This document shows positions 36,601-46,066 of a stretch of DNA of 64,000 nucleotides, one piece after another. The stretch is from Macrostomum hystrix (lineage: Eukaryota; Platyhelminthes; Macrostomidae): the NCBI GenBank assembly GCA_950097015.1, contig CATNEN010000039.1, forward strand, positions 7,952,501-8,016,500, read 5' to 3'. Made by a program: the position numbers and the translations under genes. Numbering within the stretch: position 1 is the stretch's first letter; each line of letters starts with the position of its first letter. The notes under the pieces were generated by a model, which saw only the letters and a program-made list of their open reading frames with translations, had not been told where the DNA came from and did not search any database.

Positions 36601-38797
36601 TTATTGTGAGTGACTCATCACTGGTTTATTGTGGGTGAGTCATTACTTGTTTATTGTGAGTGACTCATCACTGGTTTATTGTGGGTGACTCATCAGTGTG
36701 TTATTGTGAGTGACTCATCACTGGTTTATTGTGGGTGAGTCATTACTTGTTTATTGTGAGTGACTCATCACTGGTTTATTGTGGGTGACTCATTAGTGTG
36801 TTATTGTGAGTGACTCATCACTGGTTTATTGTGGGTGAGTCATTACTTGTTTATTGTGAGTGACTCATCACTGGTTTATTGTGGGTGACTCATCAGTGTG
36901 TTATTGTGAGTGACTCATCACTGGTTTATTGTGGGTGAGTCATTACTTGTTTATTGTGAGTGACTCATCACTGGTTTATTGTGGGTGACTCATTAGTGTG
37001 TTATTGTGAGTGACTCATCACTGGTTTATTGTGGGTGAGTCATTACTTGTTTATTGTGAGTGACTCATCACTGGTTTATTGTGGGTGACTCATCAGTGTG
37101 TTATTGTGAGTGACTCATCACTGGTTTATTGTGGGTGAGTCATTACTTGTTTATTGTGAGTGACTCATCCATGTGTAATTGTGAGACACTTCTCTGGGTG
37201 TAAGAGTGAGTGACTCATCACTTGTTATTTTGTTATTGGGAGGGACTCATCGCCATGTCAGTTTTTCTTTATTCATTGTGAATATCGCTTGCCTCGCTAT
37301 CCTTGTAAAATTGTATTTAACTATTATCATAACATTGACCTGCACCTTTCTTATACCTATAGTCGTAAAAGGCTGGATAAGCAATATATCTATCGTTTCG
37401 ATGTGTCTGAAGTAAGCCGCATTTATAAAATGTATTTCATTTAACTTTACCAATGAACCAGTAGCAGTACAACTAATTTAATATATATTGTTTGGCTTAG
37501 AGCTGTGACCGCTTTGCTGTTTTAAAGCCTTGTTTAACTGTACTCGTAACTAACATGCTGTTAAATTAAGTGAAATTATTATCTTTACCTTCATTTATGT
37601 AATCTCTTTTACATTAAGCTCTGTCCATGATTTATTAAATTTAATATTATGTATAACTTCCATTATTGATTCGTTAAAATATATTGGTACCCACTGTACC
37701 CTATAAGCCTCTGCTGTGAAGTGACATTTTCAAACTATAGGTCAAATTAGAAGATATTTCATGCTAACTAGTAATAGGCGACAAGACCAATTGAAAGTGA
37801 AAATAAAAAAGGACAACATAAAAATGTCCCACCTCGCTCCATGAGAAGAGGGGCAGAGAATGCGGGTGTGAAAGCCTCAGGCGGAGGCCTGGTTTACACC
37901 GATCAATAAATCGATGGGAGAGAGAATGCAGGCCAAATTGCGCGAATGAGGGGGTATGGAAAAATCGATAATAGATTGTGTAAACAGGGGGGGGCTAGAC
38001 AAAGCGTGCTCACTGCACAGTAAATAGGATTGGCTGATTGATTAGCACATTTCCACGACAAGTAGCTTTATTTTTCATTGAATTTGTCTAACTCTTGCCA
38101 TGGTTAATACACTAGTAGTAATCTTTTATGCATTCTACTTCAAGTAGTTGGTCAATTTTTGTTAAAAAATAACTTTTTTTTTACCTGAAAATTCCGAATT
38201 GACTCAGTTTTTACGAGTTGACGTAGCAAGTTGCTTCAGTTTGTTTTTGTAGATTTTTTCTTGTTTTTAATTACATTATTCCTTTTGTTGTTGCCGCCAT
38301 TAAAAATAATTAATTTACTAGCAGATCAGGATCTGCTATTTGAAAGTGAAGCGACTCTCGCACAAGTGGTCCTGAGTTCGAATCCCTCCGCGGCCACATA
38401 GCAAATCCGCTCACCATACAGCTTGCTTTCTGCAGTTTTTTTAAACTAACTTTCAACACCTCCGAAACACCAGGTGCGAGCCATCGCTCCTGAATGGTAC
38501 GACAATCTACCGTGTCACAACTCGTGGACCCGGGTGCTGTACGACTTTGTCACCGACCCCGAAATCGGTCCCTACGCCAGGGTGAAGCGTCCCAGCCCGG
38601 ACGTGTTAACCGCAGCCAGCATCCCAGCTAACGGCGATATCGACGAAGACGTGCGACGGCGCTATTCGCCAATGCTCCAGCCGGACTACTCGCGGGCCAG
38701 TGCCGCTGTCAAGACCCGTCACCTAGGCAACGGCAGCAGTAAAAATAACAACAACAATGTCTCCAACGGTAACGGGGTCGCCAAGAAAAGCGAGTGA
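30621..38797 (+). CDS. DEGS1: sphingolipid delta-4 desaturase, three exons
   Basis: Exons are 30621-30702, 31258-32006 and 38474-38797 (phases 1 and 0; all GT-AG), giving 384 residues. The enzyme introduces the 4,5-trans double bond of dihydroceramide to make ceramide at the ER membrane. It has the three His boxes that bind the di-iron centre: HEISH (91-95), HLEHH (130-134) and HNEHH (261-265), with several membrane spans between. The N-terminus MGQKVSR fits the N-myristoylation signal known for this family. The match to animal DEGS1 runs from Met1 through VLYDFV and stops near residue 317; a Ser/Asn-rich tail of about 67 residues, with an Asn run and ending in KKSE, is extra (human is 323 residues). 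Both introns are dominated by minisatellites. Splicing exon 1 to exon 2 rebuilds LILADHPEIK exactly as the family requires. Confidence 0.97.
30733..31230. repeat. 46-bp minisatellite B, desaturase intron 1
   Basis: The unit is gatgaaacacccaccccatt, ccttgattgtactctcttcc, ccgact, about 11 copies. It fills about 90 percent of the 555-bp intron, from 31 bp after the donor to 27 bp before the exon 2 acceptor. Confidence 0.95.
32073..33828. repeat. 42-bp CCAAT-bearing minisatellite, intron 2
   Basis: The unit is gctgcagccaatcagaatcc, tagttg(g/a)(g/a)tcttagtttg, atca: about 41 copies with very little divergence. Every full unit contains agCCAATcag, a perfect NF-Y type CCAAT box. The variants (gggtc/ggatc; ttgatca/ttcatta/ttaatca) are shuffled. 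Confidence 0.95.
34446..37250. repeat. 25-bp AP-1-bearing minisatellite, intron 2
   Basis: The unit is gggttattgtgagtgactca plus tcact: about 110 copies. Most units carry TGACTCA or TGAGTCA (AP-1 type), others TGATTCA. The right part is organised in nested 50-, 100- and 200-bp higher-order units. It is the largest array in the window. Confidence 0.95.
37251..38325. other. unique part of desaturase intron 2
   Basis: AT-rich intron sequence with a short GC-richer patch (37850-38000). No gene is recognised. Confidence 0.5.
38326..38410 (+). mobile_element. tRNA-like SINE head fragment
   Basis: It carries a good B box (gagttcgaatccc) within gtggtcctgagttcgaatcc, followed by ctccgcggccac. It lies about 60 bp upstream of the exon 3 acceptor. 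No A box is clear, and no full cloverleaf fits, so it is a fragment. Confidence 0.4.
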
Positions 38798-39869
38798 TTT
38801 GACAGGCCGAGTCACAGATGGCATCTTCTGCTATATCTACTGTGCTTATCTCGATCAATTACAATTCTATCTTGTTTATCGTTTCCTTTAAGAATTTCAG
38901 TCTCCTAAACACGCAGATTGATTAGCACCTCGCTTTTACCTAACTGGCTTGCCACGTGCATAAATAATGTATGCTATCTATACAATTCTGCACATCTTTC
39001 TATTGCTTATATCTGTGCATGTACCTTATGATTACATTGCTGCTATTAGCTTGCGAGTTCGCTTCTCTTGTCAATCCAACTGTGGTTTAGGCCAGTTCCT
39101 TTTAGATTTTTTCCTAATTCTCCTATGTTCTACATCTGGGTTTGTAGTTTGACGTGTTCTGTTTTATTTCAGTTCTTTTTGTAACGTCAAACTGCTGTCG
39201 GATTTCTTGTAAAACTTTTTAATTCTTTTTGTTTTCAAATTGGCGCCAAAAGTTTAAAACAAATTAGTTTTCAATTATTAGTCGACGCCTTTTACTGCAA
39301 TGAAAGCAGAAAGATCCACTTCAGTCTTTGCATGCTGATTTCCAGTATTGCTTTAGATTCCGCACCTAGCTCTGTATCCTCCACTCCGCCACCTTTGGAT
39401 ATTTGTTATTAGATCGCAAGCATTACATCAGCTCGCTCGTTATTGTCGTCTTTTTTCAATTTTTTCCAACTTTCTAAACACTCGAATTGTTAATGATAAT
39501 CTGCTTCACAATTTTTATACTTTGCTTTGTTTGTCTCTGGTTTTTTATTTGAAGTTCTTTAATCTATAATATTAGACCGAATGCTAACCTGAGCTGATAA
39601 TACTCGTCTAGCGGTAACTATTGTCTCAGTCTCGACTGCTTGTCTAATTATTTATTAATATTTCAATGTGTCTTTTGTCAACCAAGAAGCGAAAACAAAA
39701 ATTCTATTAAATAGAAATTAATGTTTTTTTCCACATCACTTTTTAGCAGGGAAGGTTAACAACAATTAGGCCAGGTCTGGTGTAATTGGATTAATATTGT
39801 GTCCTTGTTGAGTTTTTTAACAAAGCTCTGCAGTAAAACAATTTAAAAAACGATTCTGAAACACACTCC
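38798..39869. other. 3' flank of desaturase gene
   Basis: T-rich sequence expected to include the 3' UTR. A 61-codon ORF at 38967-39152 is hydrophobic but without recognisable features. Confidence 0.45.
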
Positions 39870-40840
39870 ACCCTAAACCGCTCCAACAACACCCTAAACC
39901 ACTTCAAAACTCCACCCTAAACCACTCCAACACTCCACCCTAAACCACCCCAAAACTCCACCCCAACCACCCCAAAACTCCACTCCAACACCCCACCCTA
40001 AACCACCCCAAAACTCCACTCCAACACCTCACCCTAAACCACCCCAAAACTCCACTCCAACACCCCACCCTAAACCACCCCAAAACTCCACTCCAACACC
40101 CCACCCTAAACCACCCCAAAACTCCACTCCAACACCTCACCCTAAACCACCCCAAAACTCCACTCCAACACCCCACCCTAAACCACCCCAAAACTCCACT
40201 CCAACACCCCACCCTAAATCACCCCAAAACTCCACTCCAACACCCCACCCTAAACCACCCCAAAACTCCACTCCAACACCCCACCCTAAACCACCCCAAA
40301 ACTCCACTCCAACACCCCACCCTAAACCACCCCAAAACTCCACTCCAACACCCCACCCTAAACCACCCCAAAACTCCACTCCAACACCCCACCCTAAACC
40401 ACCCCAAAACTCCACTCCAACACCCCACCCTAAACCACCCCAAAACTCCACTCCAACACCCCACCCTAAACCACCCCAAAACTCCACCCCAACCACCCCA
40501 AAACTCCACTCCAACACCCCACCCTAAACTATTCCAAAACTCCACCCTAAAACTCCACTCCAACACCCCACCCTAAACCACCCCAAAACTCCACCCCAAA
40601 ACTCCACTCCAACACGTCACCCTAAACTATTCCAAAACTCCACCCAACCACCCCAAAACTCCACTCCGACACTTCACCCTAAACTATTCCAAAACTCCAC
40701 CCTAAACCACTCAGACACTCCGCCCTAAACCACTCCAACAGCACCCTAAACCACTCCAACGGCACCCTAAACCACTCCAACACTACACCTTAAATCACTC
40801 CAACACCACCCTTAACCACTCAAAAACTCCACCCTACACG
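39870..40840. repeat. 36-bp C-rich minisatellite, about 26 copies
   Basis: The core unit is caacaccccaccctaaacca followed by ccccaaaactccactc. The edges are degenerate and the centre (40000-40490) nearly uniform. The minus strand has several runs of three or four G per unit and so has G-quadruplex potential. Confidence 0.93.
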
Positions 40841-41784
40841 TGGACTCTCGTACAAGGGGCATCGTTTTCGACCAGTCAATTTCGTGTGAGATTATTTTTA
40901 TGTGATAGCGGTTAAAAATGGAAAGTGGTCACACACATGTACAAGAGTGTCCATGTTTTATGATACGCAGTATTGACGCTTATCGCGTATACGCGTACAT
41001 GATTGCGCAACGAATCTGTTGCTATTCTGCTGACGTACGTCACTAACCTGCAATCTAACCCGCAATGTACAACTTGTTGTAAAGCAGCACAGGCTTTGTA
41101 TCTGTAGCAAGGAATTCCAAATTCTAACAAATTCTAAATATCTGGCCTGTACAGAATATTGGCAGCGGCTGCAGACACTCAGGAAGCCTTCTAGCTATTT
41201 GGTTGCTGTGATTTTTGATTAGCGAAGCGACTTATTAAGCTACCTGATTTGTACTCGTACGACCATGGAGCTGTGCCCTCTTATAAGCAGCCTGAAAACA
41301 ACCATACAGTCTATGGACTGGGGAGAATGCTGCAAACAAAAATGTATCAACAGCAGTCTATAAACTTGAGAAGACAGAAACTAAAAATTGGTATTTTTTA
41401 AACGGGTTTTAAACCAGGCCTTTTATATTTTAAATAATAGTCGTAAATGAACTGAGAAGACAACGAAATTCTCACGCATGTCGGAATAAATCATAAATTA
41501 TGATGTAGAGAAATTGGCTACTTTACGAGCGCTGACAGAAAAAAACTGTTTGAGAGATGAGTCGGAGATTCAAAATCACAAAACAGTGTTTTCCACTTAG
41601 TAAAATGCAGCTCCTGCGCTTTAGCACAATATACTTTATCAGCGATTTTTAACCGCTTCAAGCGCGACTAAAGAATGAAAAATATTTGTAAACCCTGTGG
41701 GCAGTGGAAGTAAAATAATGAAATACTGAATAAACTGGTGCAGCCCCGGAACCGAGGTAGCCAGTTAGTCATGTGACGGTGTAC
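40841..41784. other. intergenic DNA
   Basis: 3' flank of the RING gene. No gene or array is seen. Confidence 0.5.
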
Positions 41785-42375
41785 TCAGGCCCAGTACACC
41801 GGGTGGTGGCTGGCACCAACCTTCAGGGCAGCCTGGCACACCGGGCAGGCGAACACGGCAGCTCCGGCGTCAGCCGCCTTCGCCTCCACCGCGGCCAGAC
41901 AAATCGAGCAGAACAGGTGACCGCAGTAGGCCGACACCAGCCGCTTGTTGTCGGCGATGTCTGCGAACGAGTCCAGACTGTCCAGACAGACCGGACAGCT
42001 GGGCGGCGTCAGATGATGGTGTCGGGCGCGCTTCGGCTGCCCCTGATCGCCTGCCTCGGCGGTGCTGTCCGCGTTGTTGCCATGACGACGCTTGGCTGCG
42101 GCAATGTCGGCGTTCTCGCTATTGGCTGCGCTGTGGCGGCTTTCGATCTCTGCTGCTGGGGGTTTCGAATTGCGCGGCTGGCGTCGTTGCCGCTGACGCT
42201 GCTGCTGCTGCTGCTGTGCAGACTCGACAAAGACTCGGTTGGCACCTGGAGGAACCTCAACAGTTGTCGGCGTTGAAGCCGCTGGCTCTTGCGGCGGCTG
42301 CTGCCGGCTGCGGCTGCGCAGGTGCATTCTAGCCGGGGGCCGCGACTGGCCATTGGACGAGCCGCCCTGTGACGC
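41785..42375 (-). CDS. RNF4-like RING finger protein, last exon
   Basis: This exon follows an acceptor (tatttattcttgcag) and ends at TGA (41785-41787). If translation begins at the internal ATG at 42327 the product is 180 residues, close to RNF4. A Gln/Arg run lies at about 38-50 and a basic patch KRAR at 99-102. A C3HC4 RING follows with C111, C114, C135, H137, C140, C143, C161 and C164, and the protein ends in HHPVYWA. Spacing and the terminal HPxY match RNF4, a ubiquitin ligase that recognises SUMO chains on nuclear proteins. SUMO-interacting motifs are not clear; VEV and VFVES near the N-terminus are weak candidates. An upstream coding exon is possible but was not found. The last part of this exon is duplicated at 43.2 kb. 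Confidence 0.78.
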   Translation of the reverse strand, partial: ASQGGSSNGQSRPPARMHLRSRSRQQPPQEPAASTPTTVEVPPGANRVFVESAQQQQQQRQRQRRQPRNSKPPAAEIESRHSAANSENADIAAAKRRHGNNADSTAEAGDQGQPKRARHHHLTPPSCPVCLDSLDSFADIADNKRLVSAYCGHLFCSICLAAVEAKAADAGAAVFACPVCQAALKVGASHHPVYWA

Positions 42376-43160
42376 CTGCAAGAATAAATATCGAGCTGGG
42401 TCAACAGCGAGAGCAACTATACCTCTGTAGTGTAATCTAGATGCCTCGTCATATTATCAGGCCTTGTTAGACAGCCAAGTTTGGGAACTAGCTGTGAAAC
42501 ATTTTTCTCGGAACAAAAACTAATTGGAAATTATATTCTACAGAATAAATTAATCAATTAGGCTGTAAACATTGATGCTTAAATAATTGAATTTCCTGAC
42601 GCCGATTTCCTGATTCCTGATACCTTCCCACAAAGTAGAGAGGCCTTCGTACCGTTGACCCCTCCCCCAGAATTATTTTGTCAAGAATTTATACTTATGG
42701 TCCTTATCAGGAGAAATTCACTCTTAAGCCCCAGGGTTATCTACCTGAGCTCAGGTACTATCTACCTGAGTTTGATGATAATTAGAATCGGAGATAATTG
42801 GAGGTTAATTAGCCAGCTCAAATTAGATAAGAACACCTCAAACCTGCCAGCAGCTAAATGTTTCAAAAATAGAACAAGCTCCACCAAACATTAATTGACG
42901 ATACCTGAGTCAATGAAAGCAGATGAATTAGCACAGTTGGGGTTTGTATTTGAGCAGTTAATACGTTACGCACAGCAAAAAAACGAAATTAAAGAGATGG
43001 TCAAATAAACAGCAGGCTTGAAAATAAGCACATTAGAAAATGCTATCGCTGAGCTAACGAATGCAAAGGCACCGAAATGCAAAAAAATGGCTTCCGTCAG
43101 TTTGACTGAGCTTCCGTCAGTTTCCAATAGAAAAGAAGCGGCAATGCCGACTCAGAGGTG
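42376..43160. other. upstream flank of RING exon
   Basis: Mostly AT-rich. It contains two isolated copies of ctacctgag (about 42739 and 42761), the second within actatctacctgagtttga, which is nearly the unit of the 28-bp array that begins at 43586. Confidence 0.5.
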
Positions 43161-43164
43161 GCGA

Positions 43165-43275
43165 CACTCAGGCCTAGTACACCGGCGGGTGGTGGCTGGC
43201 ACCGACCTTCAGGGCAGCCAGGCAAACCGGGCAGGCGAACTCGGCTGCCCCTGATCGCATTCCTCGGCGGTGCTG
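43165..43275 (-). pseudogene. truncated copy of RING gene 3' end
   Basis: On minus, FACPVCLAALKVGASHHP repeats the last RING CxxC pair and tail of the gene at 41785 (FACPVCQAALKVGASHHP). About 180 bp coding the rest of the RING is missing: the copy jumps from the cggc at about 41856 to the cggc at about 42034 of the parent, a junction within shared bases. Six of eight zinc ligands are absent, so it cannot fold as a RING. A 113-codon ORF (43512-43174) joins it to an 18-bp repeat. Confidence 0.8.
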
Positions 43276-43445
43276 TCGCCTTGGATTCTTCTGCTGTCGC
43301 CTTGGATTCTTCTGCTGTCGCCTTGGATTCTTCTGCTGTCGCCTTGGATTCTTCTGCTGTCGCCTTGGATTCTTCTGCTGTCGCCTTGGATTCTTCTGCT
43401 GTTGCCTTGGATTCCTGTGCTGTCGCCTTGGATTCCTCTGCAGCC
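43268..43445. repeat. 18-bp minisatellite, about 9 copies
   Basis: The unit is gctgtcgccttggattcttc with adjoining overlap (period 18). It starts exactly where the RING-derived copy ends, within the parent-like string ggtgctgtc. Confidence 0.9.
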
Positions 43446-43585
43446 GCCGTGAACGTCGCGATGGAGGCTGTAAACTACACGCCTGCAGAAACGGCAAACT
43501 CGTCGGAGGCATCTGATGGCTGGCAGAACCCAGCAGAGACTGCAGCAGATTGCCCTGCGAAAGCCATTGTGGGCTGGCGGTTATA

Positions 43586-45583
43586 ATCTACCTGAAATTT
43601 GACCAGCCCTACTATCTACCTGAGATTTGAACAACCCTACTATCTACCTGAGATTTGAACAACCCTACTATCTACCTGAGATTTGACCAGCCCTACAATC
43701 TACCTGAGATTTGAACAACCCTACTATCTACCTGAAATTTGACCAGCCCTACTATCTACCTGAGATTTGACCAACCCTACTATCTACCTGAGATTTGAAC
43801 AACCCTACTATCTACCTGAGATTTGAACAACCCTACTATCTACCTGAGATTTGACCAGCCCTACAATCTACCTCAGATTTGAACAACCCTACTATCTACC
43901 TGAAATTTGACCAGCCCTACTATCTACCTGAGATTTGAACAACCCTACTATCTACCTGAGATTTGACCAGCCCTACTATCTACCTGAGATTTGACCAGCC
44001 CTACTATCTACCTGAGATTTGAACAACCCTACTATCTACCTGAGATTTGACCAGCCCTACTATCTACCTGAGATTTGAACAACCCTACTATCTACCTGAG
44101 ATTTGAACAACCCTACTATCTACCTGAGATTTGACCAGCCCTACTATCTACCTGAGATTTGAACAACCCTACTATCTACCTGAAATTTTACCAACCCTAC
44201 TGTCTACCTGAGATTTGACCAACCCTACTATCTACCTGAGATTTGAACAGCCCTACTATCTACCTGAGATTTGAACAACCCTACTATCTACCTGAGATAT
44301 GACCAGCCCTATTCTCTACCTGAAACATGAACAACCCTACTATCTACCTGAGATTTGACCAGCCCTAGTCTCTACCTGAAACATGAACAACCCTACTATC
44401 TACCTGAGATTTGACCAGCCCTATTCTCTACCTGAAACATGAACAACCCTACTATCTACCTGAGATTTGACCAGCCCTATTCTCTACCTGAAACATGAAC
44501 AACCCTACTATCTACCTGAGATTTGACCAGCCCTATTCTCTACCTGAAACATGAACAACCCTACTATCTACCTGAGATTTGACCAGCCCTATTCTCTACC
44601 TGAAACATGAACAACCCTACTATCTACCTGAGATATGACCAGCCCTATTCTCTACCTGAAACATGAACAACCCTACTATCTACCTGAGATTTGACCAGCC
44701 CTATTCTCTACCTGAAACATGAACAACCCTACTATCTACCTGAGATATGACCAGCCCTAGTCTCTACCTGAAACATGAACAACCCTACTATCTACCTGAG
44801 ATATGACCAGCCCTATTCTCTACCTGAAACATGAACAACCCTACTATCTACCTGAGATTTGACCAGCCCTATTCTCTACCTGAAACATGAACAACCCTAC
44901 TATCTACCTGAGATATGACCAGCCCTATTCTCTACCTGAAACATGAACAACCCTACTATCTACCTGAGATATGACCAGCCCTATTCTCTACCTGAAACAT
45001 GAACAACCCTACTATCTACCTGAGATTTGACCAGCCCTATTCTCTACCTGAAACATGAACAACCCTACTATCTACCTGAGATTTGACCAGCCCTATTCTC
45101 TACCTGAAACATGAACAACCCTACTATCTACCTGAGATATGACCAGCCCTAGTCTCTACCTGAAACATGAACAACCCTACTATCTACCTGAGATATGACC
45201 AGCCCTATTCTCTACCTGAAACATGAACAACCCTACTATCTACCTGAGATATGACCAGCCCTATTCTCTACCTGAAACATGAACAACCTTACTATCTACC
45301 TGAGATATGACCAGCCCTATTCTCTACCTGAAACATGAACAACCTTACTATCTACCTGAGATTTGACCAGCCCTAGTCTCTACCTGAAACATGAACAACC
45401 CTACTATCTACCTGAGATATGACCAGCCCTATTCTCTACCTGAAACATGAACAACCTTAGTCTCTACCTGAGATATGACCAGCCCTAGTCTCTACCTGAA
45501 ACATGAACAACCCTACTATCTACCTGAGATATGACCAGCCCTATTCTCTACCTGAAACATGAACAACCTTAGTCTCTACCTGT
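43586..45583. repeat. 28-bp to 56-bp minisatellite
   Basis: The left part repeats ctgagatttgaccagcccta ctatctac as 28-bp monomers. From about 44290 a 56-bp dimer takes over, alternating ctgagat(t/a)tgaccagccc with ctgaaacatgaacaaccc. About 70 monomers in all. Confidence 0.95.
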
Positions 45584-45736
45584 TTTAAATCTTTCTTAGA
45601 ATTAAAAAGACAAGTTGTTGTTGAAATTGTTTTAAATGTTTGCTTAAAATGTATTATTTTCATTGGCGCATGCAAGCCTGCATAAAATTGACAGAACATT
45701 AGTCATTTCTTTCAGCTATTTTCAATACGAAGGCAA

Positions 45737-45742
45737 TTTATT
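45737..45742 (-). other. candidate poly(A) signal, ethanolamine kinase
   Basis: AATAAA on minus, about 325 bp past the stop codon at 46067. The surroundings are AT-rich and non-repetitive. Confidence 0.35.
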
Positions 45743-46066
45743 GGCCACAAAGGCTAATCAAAATCTAACAAATTTAGATCAATTTATAACAAATCTGATT
45801 TTGTCAATTGACAGCAGTTGACACTAATTCATTTTTACACAGACTATTTATAGCAGAGAGTAGTGAAGCAAGAGAAATCAAGAGCGAAAATATTTGCACA
45901 AGAAATGGCAGTAGAAGGTTTAGCTAAATCCAGGTGTCAATGGTGACACGTCAAATTGAAAATGACAAGGGCAACTCAAGTTGAAAAAGATGGATAACAA
46001 TTCGCTAAGGGCTAAATTGCAGAGCTGAGTTTCCTATAAAAACCTTGGACTTTAAAGCAAAAAAAG

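Noticed and set aside
39870-40840. Interstitial telomere (CCCTAA)
   Set aside because: CCCTAA occurs only once per 36-bp unit, never as a run of hexamers.
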